A stretch of 64,000 bases of DNA from Albimonas marina (lineage in GTDB: Bacteria > Pseudomonadota > Alphaproteobacteria > Rhodobacterales > Rhodobacteraceae), in the NCBI RefSeq assembly GCF_029223255.1, contig NZ_JARHUC010000001.1, positions 496,001 to 560,000 of the forward strand. Reading direction: 5' to 3'. The position numbers and the translations under genes are program-made. The notes beneath the pieces are model-generated. The model searched no databases, was not told where the DNA came from, and saw nothing but the letters and a program-made list of their open reading frames with translations. Shown piece after piece: positions 44,250 through 54,362 of the stretch (position 1 is the first letter of the stretch; every line of letters begins with the position of its first letter).

Positions 44250-44412
44250 GCGCCTGTTCTCCGGAGCCGTCTCTCGCTGATGCCGATCAGAGCGACTCGG
44301 CCCCCGGGGTCAAGGATCGCGCAGCGACCCCGCGAAGCGGGGCTTGTCCTTGACCCCGGGGGCCGAGTCGCTCAGGCATCAACAGCGAGAGACGGATCCG
44401 GAGAACAGGCGC
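44250..44412. repeat. 163-bp near-perfect inverted repeat (giant hairpin)
   Basis: Arms at 44250-44317 and 44344-44412 pair over about 66 bp with two mismatches and small indels near the middle. A 26-nt apex contains a further CCCCGC/GCGGGG hairpin. It sits in the divergent truA/ycjX gap, 64 bp from the truA ATG and 166 bp from the ycjX start. No transposase is present. The remainder of the gap (44413-44578) holds the ycjX leader with GGGGAGGGA. Confidence 0.92.
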
Positions 44413-44578
44413 GGGCGCTTTGTTCTTGGGTGAGTCAGGAGCGCCTGCGGACCCCCGCCCATCCGGGCGCCTGCGCGCAGCGCCCCCCGAGACGAGCCCC
44501 GCCTCGGCGAGGCCCCCCCTCCCTAGGCCGGCCGATCCGCCCTATATCGTGCTCCGAGCAAGGGGAGGGACCGGTTTC

Positions 44579-46006
44579 TTGGGCATCTTCGACATCGCCG
44601 ACGATCTTTCGCGCTGGGTCGAGGACGCGCAGGAGGGGTTGAGCGGCCTGACCGAGCCGACGCTGCGGCTGGGCGTGACGGGCCTGTCGCGCGCCGGCAA
44701 GACCGTGTTCATCACCTCGCTGGTGGCGAACCTGCTCGACCGCGGGCGGATGCTGCATCTCGACGCGCAGGCCGAGGGGCGGATCCTCGCCGCCGCCCTG
44801 CGCCCCGGCCCGGACCGCGAGACCCCGCGCTTCGCCTACGAGGATCACCGCGCCGCCCTGCTGGGGCCCGAGCCGCGCTGGCCGAGCTCGACGCGCAACG
44901 TCTCGACCCTGCGGCTCAGCTTCCGCACCCGTCCCGGCGGGCTTCTGGGGGGGCTGACGGGGCCCGGCGCGCTGCATCTCGACATCACCGACTACCCGGG
45001 CGAGTGGCTGCTGGACCTGCCGCTGATGTCCCAGTCCTTCGCCGAGTGGTCCGCCCGCGCCATCGCCGAGGCGCAGGAGCCCGCCCGCGGGCCGCTCGCC
45101 GAGGACTGGCTGCGCCTCGCCCACGACCTCGAGGGCAAGCCGTTCGAGGAGGCCGACGCCCGCGCGCTCGCCGCCGCCTTCACCGCCTATCTCGGCGCCT
45201 GCCGGGAGGCGGGGCTCTCGGGCCTCGCGCCCGGGCGGTTCCTGATGCCGGGAGAGCTGGAGGGCTCGCCCGCGCTCGCCTTCGCGCCGCTGCCGCCGGG
45301 GCCGCGCAAGGGCCTGCGGGCGGAGCTCGACCGGCGGTTCGAGGCCTACAAGCGCGCCGTGGTGCGCCCGTTCTTCCGCGACCATTTCGCGAAGCTGGAC
45401 CGGCAGGTGGTGCTGGTGGACCTGCTCAGCGCCCTCGACTCCGGTCCCGCGGCGGTCGAGGACCTGCGCCGCGCGCTTCCCAAGATCCTGGAGGCGTTCC
45501 GCCCGGGGGAGCGCTCGTGGCTCGCGCCGCTGCTGGGGCGGCGGATCGACCGGATCCTGTTCGCGGCCACCAAGGCCGACCACATCCACCACACCCAGCA
45601 CGACCGCCTGACCGCGATCCTGCGCGCCCTGCTGCGGGAGGCGGAGGACCGCGCCTCGTTCAGGGGCGCCAAGACCCGCGCCATGGCCATCGCCGCGATC
45701 CGCGCCACCGCCGAGCAGGAGGTGATGCGCGACGGCCGGGCGCTGCCCTGCGTGCGCGGGCGGCTGGCGGAGACGGGGCGGGAGGCGGCGCTCTTCCCCG
45801 GCGACCTGCCCGAGAGCCCGTCGGCCGTGCTCGAGGCCGCGCGCCACGGGACCGAGGCCGGCCACGACCCCGAGCGGGGCTGGCTGGAGGGCGGCTTCCG
45901 CGCCATGACCTTCTCGCCCCCGAAGCTGAGCCTGAAGCCCGGCGACGGCCCGCCCCACGTGCGGCTGGACCGGGCCGCCCAGTTCCTGCTGGGAGACAAG
46001 CTGTGA
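44579..46006 (+). CDS. YcjX-family P-loop protein
   Basis: 475 residues from a TTG codon with GGGGAGGGA about eight bases upstream; frames further upstream are not conserved-looking. Walker A is GLSRAGKTVF (about 36-45), followed by YcjX blocks HLDITDYPGEWLLDLPL and LFAATKADHIHHTQHDRL. Domain DUF463, GTPase-like. YcjX and the DUF697 protein YcjF are linked to envelope (Psp) stress in E. coli; the role is not settled. The next gene overlaps its stop. Confidence 0.9.
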   Translation: MGIFDIADDLSRWVEDAQEGLSGLTEPTLRLGVTGLSRAGKTVFITSLVANLLDRGRMLHLDAQAEGRILAAALRPGPDRETPRFAYEDHRAALLGPEPRWPSSTRNVSTLRLSFRTRPGGLLGGLTGPGALHLDITDYPGEWLLDLPLMSQSFAEWSARAIAEAQEPARGPLAEDWLRLAHDLEGKPFEEADARALAAAFTAYLGACREAGLSGLAPGRFLMPGELEGSPALAFAPLPPGPRKGLRAELDRRFEAYKRAVVRPFFRDHFAKLDRQVVLVDLLSALDSGPAAVEDLRRALPKILEAFRPGERSWLAPLLGRRIDRILFAATKADHIHHTQHDRLTAILRALLREAEDRASFRGAKTRAMAIAAIRATAEQEVMRDGRALPCVRGRLAETGREAALFPGDLPESPSAVLEAARHGTEAGHDPERGWLEGGFRAMTFSPPKLSLKPGDGPPHVRLDRAAQFLLGDKL

Positions 46007-47049
46007 CCGACGAGACCAAGCCCCTCCCCCGCCGCGCGCCCGTGCTGATCGAGGACGACGACCCCGCGCTTGCCGCGCCTCCGCCCCCGCCCGAGGAGAC
46101 GCCCCCCTGGGACGCCCCGGCCGAGGGGCAGGCGATGACGCGCGCCACCTCGATCGCCGCGGCGAAGGGGCGGACGGGGCCCTTCGCGATCTTCCTCGCC
46201 TCGGCTGGCGGGTTCCTGGGCGTCTTCGTCACGGTCGCCGCCTTCGACTGGGTGCGCGGGCTGATCGAGACGAACCCGGCCGTGGGCCTCGCCGCCGCGG
46301 TGCTGGGCGCGGTGGCGCTGGGCGCGCTGCTGGTGCTGCTGGGGCGCGAGACCTGGGCGCTGATCCGCCTGGGCCGCATCGACGCCGCGCGGACCGAGGC
46401 CGAGCGCGCCCTGCGCGAGGCCGACCGCGACCGGGCGGCGGGGGCGGTCGACCGGCTCGCCCGCCTCTACGCTCCGCGCAAGGACCTGGAGTGGGCCTCC
46501 CAGCGGGTGCGGGAGCGGCGCGCCGAGATGATCGACGCCGAGGGCCTGCTGACGCTCGCGGAGCGGGAGTGGCTGACGCCGCTGGACCAGGAGGCGCGGC
46601 GCGTGGCCGAGAAGACCGCCCGCCAGGTCGCCACCGCCACGGCGCTGGTGCCGATCCCCGCGGCGGACGTGCTGGCGGCGCTGTCGCTGAACCTGCGCAT
46701 GATCCGCCGCATCGCCGAGATCTACGGCGGGCGCGGCGGGGCGCTGGGCGCCTGGCGGCTGTTCCGCGCCGTCGCCGCGCATCTGGTCGCCACCGGCGCG
46801 GTCGCGGCCGGCGACGACCTGCTGGGCCCGGTGCTGGGCGGCGGGATCCTCGCGAAGCTCTCGCGTCGCTTCGGCGAGGGGCTGGTGAACGGCGCCCTGA
46901 CCGCGCGCGTCGGGGTCGCGGCGATCGAGGTCTGCCGCCCGCTGCCCTTCGCGGCCCTGCCCGCGCCCAAGGCCCGCAACCTGGTGGCCCGCGCGCTGGG
47001 CGACCTCGCCACGGGCGGGGGCGAGCGGCGGGGGCGGGACGCGGAGTGA
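46003..47049 (+). CDS. YcjF/DUF697-family membrane protein (TIGR01620)
   Basis: 348 residues from a GTG overlapping the ycjX stop (GTGA). A disordered Pro/Glu-rich N-terminus (about 55 residues), two membrane helices (about 62-85 and 93-113) and a DUF697 C-terminal domain containing PIPAADVLAALSLNLRMIRRIAEIYG in two adjacent blocks. Partner of YcjX; translational coupling supports a joint function. Confidence 0.9.
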   Translation: MTDETKPLPRRAPVLIEDDDPALAAPPPPPEETPPWDAPAEGQAMTRATSIAAAKGRTGPFAIFLASAGGFLGVFVTVAAFDWVRGLIETNPAVGLAAAVLGAVALGALLVLLGRETWALIRLGRIDAARTEAERALREADRDRAAGAVDRLARLYAPRKDLEWASQRVRERRAEMIDAEGLLTLAEREWLTPLDQEARRVAEKTARQVATATALVPIPAADVLAALSLNLRMIRRIAEIYGGRGGALGAWRLFRAVAAHLVATGAVAAGDDLLGPVLGGGILAKLSRRFGEGLVNGALTARVGVAAIEVCRPLPFAALPAPKARNLVARALGDLATGGGERRGRDAE

Positions 47050-47154
47050 GCGCGCCTCCGGGCCGGCCCTAGCGGTCGCGGCCCCTCTGGCCTTCCCGAT
47101 CGTTTTAGGTCTACCTGCCGACTGGCAAGCGACAACGACACGGGAGGTGCGCCG

Positions 47155-47619
47155 ATGAGCGCGGAGCAGGCGAAGCCGACGGATCGGCCGGGTCTCCAGA
47201 CCATCACCGAGGGGGAGTTCGCCGGCTGGAAGATCCTGCCGCGCGACACGTTCGAGTGGAACCACTGCGGCCCGTTCTACTCCCGCCGCCTGCCCGACGG
47301 CACCATCGAGTGCGCCTTCAAGGTCGACAAGCGCCACCTCAACGGGCTGGGCGTGGTGCATGGCGGCGTGCTGATGACCTTCGCCGACCACGCCCTGTTC
47401 CATTTCGCGCAGGAGGATCTGCGCGACGCCGCCGGCGCGGTGACGGCGACCTTCAACTCCGAGTTCCTGGGCGCGGCGAACGAGGGCGACGTGGTCGAGG
47501 CCCGCGGCGAGGTCACCCGCGCCGGCGGCAGCCTGGTGTTTGTGCGCGGGATCCTGACCGCGAACGGCAAGCCCTGCATGGCCTTCTCGGCCGCGCTGAA
47601 GAAGATCAAGCGGCGCTGA
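47155..47619 (+). CDS. PaaI-type thioesterase family protein
   Basis: 154 residues, hotdog fold. The conserved motif GLGVVHGGVLMTFADHAL (about 63-80) contains the HGG turn and the catalytic Asp. C-terminal basic end KKIKRR. Acyl-CoA substrate unknown. ATG after GGGAGGTGCGCCG. Confidence 0.87.
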   Translation: MSAEQAKPTDRPGLQTITEGEFAGWKILPRDTFEWNHCGPFYSRRLPDGTIECAFKVDKRHLNGLGVVHGGVLMTFADHALFHFAQEDLRDAAGAVTATFNSEFLGAANEGDVVEARGEVTRAGGSLVFVRGILTANGKPCMAFSAALKKIKRR

Positions 47620-47639
47620 GGGGAGCGCGGGCGCGAGGC

Positions 47640-47660
47640 GCCCCGGGCCTGGCCCGGGGC
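47640..47660. repeat. Dispersed 21-bp hairpin repeat, copy D
   Basis: GCCCCGGG, loop CCTGG, CCCGGGGC, starting 21 bp after the thioesterase stop. Confidence 0.75.
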
Positions 47661-47718
47661 CTCTCGAGACCCGCCCCGAAGGCGCGGCGCCGGGCCCTGG
47701 CGGGCGGCGCCCTGCGCC

Positions 47719-48924
47719 TCAGCGCAGGTCCACCCAGACCAGCCGGTGATCCGAGGTGGCGGGCCGCCGTCCCCCGGCCACCCAGGCCGCGCGCGGATCG
47801 TCGGGGGCGGGCCAGAACACGCCGGCGCCCGTGACCTCGAGATCGCGGGTCGGCAGCACGAAATCCACCCGCAGGTTCCCCGGCCCCCGCTCGTCGCGCC
47901 AGTCGGCGGTGTCGAGCGCGGGGTCCCCCGCCTGGCCGTCGTTCGCGCCGCCCTGCGCGCGGGCGGCCGCGGCCGCGCCGGGGCTGGCGGGGCGCGGGTC
48001 CTGCAGGCGGGGGTGGGAGAGGAGGGCGCGGATGCCCTGCCGCCGTCCGTCGCCGTCCGCCGGGTCCGCGTTCAGGTCGCCCAGCACCACGGCCGAGGCC
48101 TCAGGCGGCAGCGCGCCGGCGCGGCCGGCGTCGTCGACCATCCAGCCCTCGCCCGAGAGATAGTCGGCCCAGAAGCGGATCTCGTCATGGTTCCGGCGGC
48201 CGTTGCGATCCTCGGGCCCGTCGAAGACCGGGGGCGTGGGGTGGCTGGCGAGCAGGTGCAGCCGCCGCCCGTCGGGCAGGGTGGCGGCCAGGTCCCAGTG
48301 CGACTTGGAGGACAGGCGCAGGCGCGCCGCCGTCCCGGGGTCGTAGTGATCGGCGGGCAGCAGGTTCCCCGGCATCGCGGCCCAGGGCAGCAGGCGGAAG
48401 CTGCGCGCGCCCTCGACGTCGAGCGGCAGGCGCGAGAGCACGGCCATGCCGTACTGGCCGGCGAAGCGGCCCCAGCCCCAGGCGTCGCCGGGGCCCGAGA
48501 CCTCGCCGTCGCCGTCGAGGTCGAGCCCGCTGGGCACGCCGGTGTTGGAGGGGGCGGCGAAGCGGTAGGGATAGTCGAGACCCGGCGCGCCCTCCGGCCC
48601 CGCCTGCGCCAGCAGGTCGGCGAGCGCGGCGAGGGCGCGGCCCTCGGCGTCGTGGTCCAGCTCCTGCACCAGCAGCACGTCGGGGCGCACGGCGCGGATC
48701 ACCCGGGCCACGTCGCGGGCCTGGTCGTGGACCTCGGCGACGGCCTTCCAGGCGAGGCCCGCCCCCGCCCGCGACAGCGAGACGTTCCAGGTCGCCACGC
48801 GGACCGAGCCCTCGGCGGGCGGGGGCGGCCAGTCCTGCGCGGGGGCCGGAGCGGCCAGCGCCGCCGCCGCGAGGGCCAGCGCGCCGGCGAGCGCCGGGCG
48901 CAGGCGGGCCGCGCGGCGTCTCAT
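47719..48924 (-). CDS. Secreted endonuclease/exonuclease/phosphatase-fold protein
   Basis: 401 residues. An Ala-rich signal peptide ends near residue 29 (APAPAQ). EEP motifs follow: VRVATWNVS, VLLVQELDHD, LLASHPTPP, VVLGDLNADP and ATSDHRLVWVDLR. A GLDLDGDGEVSGPGDAWG segment (about 134-150) resembles an EF-hand-like Ca site. It probably acts on phosphate esters outside the cytoplasm. Follows the membrane-protein gene by 10 bp on the same strand. Confidence 0.85.
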   Translation of the reverse strand: MRRRAARLRPALAGALALAAAALAAPAPAQDWPPPPAEGSVRVATWNVSLSRAGAGLAWKAVAEVHDQARDVARVIRAVRPDVLLVQELDHDAEGRALAALADLLAQAGPEGAPGLDYPYRFAAPSNTGVPSGLDLDGDGEVSGPGDAWGWGRFAGQYGMAVLSRLPLDVEGARSFRLLPWAAMPGNLLPADHYDPGTAARLRLSSKSHWDLAATLPDGRRLHLLASHPTPPVFDGPEDRNGRRNHDEIRFWADYLSGEGWMVDDAGRAGALPPEASAVVLGDLNADPADGDGRRQGIRALLSHPRLQDPRPASPGAAAAARAQGGANDGQAGDPALDTADWRDERGPGNLRVDFVLPTRDLEVTGAGVFWPAPDDPRAAWVAGGRRPATSDHRLVWVDLR

Positions 48925-48934
48925 GGATTGCGCC

Positions 48935-49732
48935 TCACGGCCGACGTCCGCCCAGGTCCCCGTCCCGGCGCAGGCGCTGCGCGAGCTTCAGCAGCGCCAC
49001 GCCCCGCAGGACCATCGTGCCGGGCGCGCCCGCCCAGATCGTCGCCGACCAGACCAGCGCCAGCGGCGAGATCTCGAGGTCCGGGGACAGCAGCGCCACG
49101 GCGAAGCCGCCCACCACCAGCATCGCGAACAGCGAGCCGGCGGCGGTGGCCAGCACCTGCGCGCCCATCAGCGTCAGCCGCCGGGCGCCGCGGCCGTCGT
49201 CCTCGATGTCGGAGGTGGGCAGGTTCACCAGCAGGTTCAGCCGCTCGCTCAGCCGCGGCCAGGGGCCGAACCAGATCGCCGCGCCGAAGGCGACCGCGCA
49301 GGTCAGCGCCACGCAGAAGGCGGTGGCGGCGGCGTATTCGACCGACGGGTCGGGCGCGGGTGCCGAGGCGCGGGTGAAGATGTCCGCCGCCATGCGCACC
49401 GGGCTGAAGGCGAAGTCCATCGCCGCGCCGAAGCGCGCGAAGGTGGCCCCCAGCGGCCCCGGCTGGCCCGCGAAGGCCACGCAGGCGGTGGTCGCGACCA
49501 AGGTCAGCGCTGCCAGCGCGAAGCGCAGGCGGTTGATCGGCGGGGCGAAGCGGAAGTCGATCAGGGCCGGGGTGCGGGCGCCGTACTCGACCAGCACGTA
49601 GAGGCCGGCGGCGGCGGCCAGCAGCAGGCCCGCGGTGCGCGATTGCTCGCCCCCCGGCCCGCCGGCGAGCGCCAGGGCGGGCAGGGCGGCGACCAGGGTC
49701 ACCAGGATGGCGCGGAGGGCGGCGTCGCGCAC
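48935..49732 (-). CDS. Conserved membrane protein of unknown function
   Basis: 265 residues from GTG with about six to seven hydrophobic segments (near 5-22, 35-50, 70-88, 135-157, 195-215, 222-245). A cytoplasmic loop NLPTSDIEDDGRGARRLTLM lies at about 170-190. No enzymatic motif is seen. In related genomes such a protein often lies near leuD; its job is not known. Probably cotranscribed with leuD upstream and the EEP gene downstream. Confidence 0.65.
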   Translation of the reverse strand: MRDAALRAILVTLVAALPALALAGGPGGEQSRTAGLLLAAAAGLYVLVEYGARTPALIDFRFAPPINRLRFALAALTLVATTACVAFAGQPGPLGATFARFGAAMDFAFSPVRMAADIFTRASAPAPDPSVEYAAATAFCVALTCAVAFGAAIWFGPWPRLSERLNLLVNLPTSDIEDDGRGARRLTLMGAQVLATAAGSLFAMLVVGGFAVALLSPDLEISPLALVWSATIWAGAPGTMVLRGVALLKLAQRLRRDGDLGGRRP

Positions 49733-49797
49733 CTGTCCCTGGGTCAGGCGGGGCCAGGAAAGCCCGCCCGCCTGCCCCAGGCGCGTCAGGCGCCGCC

Positions 49798-50415
49798 TCA
49801 GCCGGCGGCGGAGAGCCAGGGCTGGGTCGCGCGCGCGCGCGCCTCGAAGTCGTCGATGGCCGACGCCTTCTCCATGGTCAGGCCGATGTCGTCGAGACCC
49901 TCGAGCAGGCAGCGCTTGCGGAACGGGTCCACCTCGAAGGCGATCTCTCCGCCGTCGGGGCCGTGGATGGTCTGATTCTCGAGGTCGACGGTCAGCACCG
50001 CGTTGGACCCGCGCTCGGCGTCGTCCATCAGCTTGTCGACCTCTTCCTGCGGCAGAACGATCGGCAGGATGCCGTTCTTGAAGCAGTTGTTGAAGAAGAT
50101 GTCGGCGAAGCTGGGCGCGATCACGCAGCGGATGCCGAAGTCGAGCAGGGCCCAGGGCGCATGTTCGCGCGAGGAGCCGCAGCCGAAGTTCTCGCCCGCG
50201 ACCAGGATCTGGGCGTTGCGATAGGCCGGCTTGTTGAGCACGAAGTCCGGGTTCTCGTTCCCGTCGGCGTCGTAGCGCATCTCGTCGAAGAGACCCTTGC
50301 CGAGGCCGGTGCGCTTGATGGTCTTAAGGTACTGCTTGGGGATGATCATGTCGGTGTCGACATTGACGATCGGCAGCGGCGCGGCGACGCCCTCGAGTTT
50401 GGTGAACTTGTCCAT
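49798..50415 (-). CDS. leuD: 3-isopropylmalate dehydratase small subunit
   Basis: 205 residues. Signature blocks: [39 protein letters not shown] (about 75-94) and [17 protein letters not shown]. With LeuC it isomerises 2- to 3-isopropylmalate in leucine synthesis. The ATG at 50415 matches the family start MDKFTKLEG. leuC is not in the window. Confidence 0.97.
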   Translation of the reverse strand: MDKFTKLEGVAAPLPIVNVDTDMIIPKQYLKTIKRTGLGKGLFDEMRYDADGNENPDFVLNKPAYRNAQILVAGENFGCGSSREHAPWALLDFGIRCVIAPSFADIFFNNCFKNGILPIVLPQEEVDKLMDDAERGSNAVLTVDLENQTIHGPDGGEIAFEVDPFRKRCLLEGLDDIGLTMEKASAIDDFEARARATQPWLSAAG

Positions 50416-50485
50416 CGGCTTCGGCTCCTCGTACGGATGCCTTCGGGTAGCGCAAGGGGGGGCGGGTGGCAAGCGCGCGGGGCGC

Positions 50486-51616
50486 TCAGGTCCGGTTCAC
50501 GGCTCCAGCGAGCGCGGCAAGATAGGCGTCGATGACGCTCAGGCAGGCGTCGGATCGTTCCAGCACGAGCGTCAGCCTCGGTTGCGCGCCGTCGGGGCCG
50601 CGGACGTGCCACTGATGGCCGGTCGGCGTCTCCCGCACCGCGCCGCCCAAGGCTCCCGCCAGCAGCCGCAGGAACGCATGGGCGAGAGGCAGCGGGCCCG
50701 ACGTTTCGGCCGGCCAGCCGACGAGATAGGTTTCGAACGTTCCGTCCGCGCAGGCGGCGCCCAGGGTGAAGGTCTGGCCGCCCGGCGCGCGCCACCGGTA
50801 GATCCGCGCCCGGCGGGGCGAGACGTCGACCCAAGCGCCGCGGTCGGCGAGCGCCTCTTCGAACTCGTCCAGCGCGTCGGCCAGGCCGGAATCGAACTCT
50901 GGCTCCCGGGCCGGCGTCTCGTCCGGAGCGCGGGCCGCCTCTCGCGCGACCGGATGCGGCGCGGCCTCAAGCAGCCGGTCCAGCCCGTCCCAGCCTTCCA
51001 CCGGCCCAGGGGCGCGGTCCCGGGGGTCCGCGATCCCGACTTCGGCGACGGTCCAGTTCCCGCGGCCGAAATTGCACGGCGCGCAGGTCACCACGACGTT
51101 CTCGGGCGAACTGTCGCCGCCGCGGCTGTTGGGCAGGACGTGGTCGTACTGGAGCCACATGCACTGCAGCGCGGCATGCTGTTCCCTGTCGCGCGGGCCC
51201 CAGCGGGCGGCGTCGGGGTAGAGCGCGTGGAGGCGGGCGCGCACTTGGGGACGGATGACCGGCATGCCGCAGAAGCGGCAACGCAGCCCATCGCGCGCCT
51301 CGATCGCCTTCTTGATCGCGACGCCCGGCATCCGGGGGCGCGGGCGGTCGGCCTTCGCCACGAGCGGGGGCGCGTCTGCCGTCTGGCGGAAAGCGTGCAG
51401 GTCGGGATTCACCTTGCCGAAGATCGATCTCGTCCAGGCCGCGATAGGAGGCATGTCGGCGGCACGGATCAGGCGCTCGGCCTCGGCGGCGTCGCCGGCG
51501 AGATGGGCGTCTGCGGCACGGGACAGCAGCTCCGCCGCCTCGGCGATCTGGGGAATGGGCGGTGAAAAACAGGAGCGCAAAGGCGCGGCTTTGAAATCGA
51601 TCATGAAGACGATCAT
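50486..51616 (-). CDS. HNH endonuclease-domain protein
   Basis: 376 residues from ATG 51616 (a TTG at 51640 would add eight). The middle holds a zinc-supported HNH nuclease: CRFCGMPV (C113, C116), the catalytic [20 protein letters not shown] (D158, H159 and N173) and [11 protein letters not shown] (C178, C181). The N-terminal 100 residues are helical and the C-terminal 130 residues are an unrecognised beta-rich domain. It separates leuD and mdh. No methylase or toxin partner is seen. DNA repair, restriction or a homing relic are all possible. Confidence 0.8.
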   Translation of the reverse strand: MIVFMIDFKAAPLRSCFSPPIPQIAEAAELLSRAADAHLAGDAAEAERLIRAADMPPIAAWTRSIFGKVNPDLHAFRQTADAPPLVAKADRPRPRMPGVAIKKAIEARDGLRCRFCGMPVIRPQVRARLHALYPDAARWGPRDREQHAALQCMWLQYDHVLPNSRGGDSSPENVVVTCAPCNFGRGNWTVAEVGIADPRDRAPGPVEGWDGLDRLLEAAPHPVAREAARAPDETPAREPEFDSGLADALDEFEEALADRGAWVDVSPRRARIYRWRAPGGQTFTLGAACADGTFETYLVGWPAETSGPLPLAHAFLRLLAGALGGAVRETPTGHQWHVRGPDGAQPRLTLVLERSDACLSVIDAYLAALAGAVNRT

Positions 51617-51658
51617 GTCGCGCGGGCTGTGCGGAAGCAATGCGCCCGTGAAACGCGA

Positions 51659-51690
51659 ACGCCCCCGCCCGGTCTCCCGGGCGGGGGCGT
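51659..51690 (-). terminator. Terminator-like hairpin after mdh
   Basis: A 14-bp all-paired GC stem (51659-51672 with 51677-51690), loop TCTC, 23 bp after the mdh stop. The minus strand continues with TTCGCGTTT, a poor T-tract. It also lies just upstream of the HNH gene start. Confidence 0.6.
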
Positions 51691-51712
51691 CGATTGCGTC
51701 GCGCCCAGGCGA

Positions 51713-52717
<1,005 letters not shown>

Positions 52718-52840
52718 CTACTCCGTTCCGCGTCCTGCCGCAAGCGCGAACGGGCGCGTTTGCGGGGCGGGCGGCCCCCGCGCCCCCGCGGCGCCCGGAT
52801 TTCCCGCCCCGTTTCAGCGGTTTCAACCGGAAGGACCCCC

Positions 52841-53617
52841 ATGATCCTCGATCCGTTCGATCCCCTTTTCCTGGCCGCCGCGGCGCCGGCGGTGCTGGTG
52901 GCGGGGATCTCGAAAGGCGGATTCGGGGGCGGGGCGGGCTTCGCCGCGACCCCGATCATGGCGCTGGCCCTGCCGCCGGAGGTGGCGGTGGGGGTGATGC
53001 TGCCGCTGCTGTGCGTGATGGACCTGACCGGGCTGCGCGCCTACTGGCGGCGCTGGAGCTGGCCCGACGCGCGCGCCCTGATGGCCGGCGCGGTGCCCGG
53101 GATCGCCCTTGGCGCGATCTTCGTGAGCCTGATTCCAACCGACGGGCTGCGCCTGATGATCGGCCTGATCGCGCTGGGCTTCGTGGCCTTCCAGCTCGCC
53201 CGCGCGCGGGGCTGGATGGCGGGCGGCGGCGGGCGGCCCTATTCCGGCGCGCGGGGCGGCTTCTGGGGGGCGGTCTGCGGCTTCACCAGCTTCGCGAGCC
53301 ACGCCGGCGGGCCGCCGGCGGCGATCTACCTGCTGGGGCGGGGTCTGGAGAAGACGCATTACCAGGCCACCACGGTGATCCTGTTCTGGTGGGTGAACCT
53401 GGTGAAGCTGGGGCCCTACTGGGCGGTGGGCTTGTTCGACCAGGGCCAGCCGATGGCGGCGCTGGTCCTCGCGCCGCTGGCGGTGCTGGGCTTCCTCGCC
53501 GGGGTCTGGGCCCACACCCACGTGCCGGAGCGGTGGTATTTCCGCGTGCTCTACGTGCTGCTGACGCTGACCGGGACCAAGCTCGCGATCGACGGCGCGA
53601 CGGGCCTGCTGGGCTGA
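52841..53617 (+). CDS. TauE/SafE-family sulfite exporter-like protein
   Basis: 258 residues, about eight membrane helices. The paired family motifs are GISKGGFGGGAGFAATPIMA (about 21-40) and GFTSFASHAGGPPAAIYL. Family members move sulfite, sulfoacetate or other anions; the substrate is unknown. GGAAGGA precedes the ATG. Confidence 0.88.
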   Translation: MILDPFDPLFLAAAAPAVLVAGISKGGFGGGAGFAATPIMALALPPEVAVGVMLPLLCVMDLTGLRAYWRRWSWPDARALMAGAVPGIALGAIFVSLIPTDGLRLMIGLIALGFVAFQLARARGWMAGGGGRPYSGARGGFWGAVCGFTSFASHAGGPPAAIYLLGRGLEKTHYQATTVILFWWVNLVKLGPYWAVGLFDQGQPMAALVLAPLAVLGFLAGVWAHTHVPERWYFRVLYVLLTLTGTKLAIDGATGLLG

Positions 53618-53689
53618 GGCCCGCGGGGGGGGGCGGCGCCGCCCGCGCCACGGAGGAGGGGGACGGCGGGCGGCGCCTGGGGACCTGCC

Positions 53690-54199
53690 TTACGACGCGG
53701 GCAGGATCACGGCGTCGATGACGTGGATCACGCCGTTCGACGCCTCGATGTCGGCGGTCGACACGGTCGCGCCGTCCACCATCACCGCGTCGCCGTCGAT
53801 GGTGATGGTCACGTCGTCGCCCGAGACCGTGGTCGCGGTCATGCCGTCGGACAGGTCCGTGGACATCACCTTCGCGGGGATCACGTGGTAGGTCAGCACC
53901 TCCTTCAGCGCCTCGGGATCGGCGAGGAGCTGGTCGAGCGCGCCCTCGGGCAGGGCCTCGAAGGCGGCGTCGGTGGGGGCGAAGACGGTGAACGGACCCT
54001 CGCCGGAGAGGGTCTCGACCAGGCCCGCCTCCTTCACGGCGGCGACGAGGGTGGTGAAGTTCCCGTTCTCCACGGCGATCTCGACGATGGTCTTCTTCGC
54101 GGCGTGGTTGTCCGCCCAGGCGGCGGTGGCGATCCCGCCGGCCAGCGCGGCGGCGGCCAGGGCGATGGAAGTGCGGGCGAGGGGGATGGTGCGAAGCAT
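53690..54199 (-). CDS. Secreted fasciclin-domain protein
   Basis: 169 residues. A signal peptide ends near residue 29 (GGIATAAWA). One FAS1 domain follows with FTVFAPTDAAFEALP, LTYHVIPAKV and NGVIHVIDAVILP. FAS1 proteins are surface or periplasmic adhesion-type proteins. The ATG at 54199 follows GAGAGGAG; a longer frame upstream has no signal peptide. Confidence 0.9.
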   Translation of the reverse strand: MLRTIPLARTSIALAAAALAGGIATAAWADNHAAKKTIVEIAVENGNFTTLVAAVKEAGLVETLSGEGPFTVFAPTDAAFEALPEGALDQLLADPEALKEVLTYHVIPAKVMSTDLSDGMTATTVSGDDVTITIDGDAVMVDGATVSTADIEASNGVIHVIDAVILPAS

Positions 54200-54362
54200 G
54201 GGGGGCTCCTCTCTCTTGCCAACGACGCCCTCATCGGCGTCTCGGAAAGTGGTTACGGAGCCCCAAGCCATTGGGATCACTGACTTAAAATTCGCGTGAG
54301 AGCCTTGCCTGCCGCCGGTAAAACGCTAGCGCGCGGGCACGGTGGGGCGGGCGTCGACGGCG

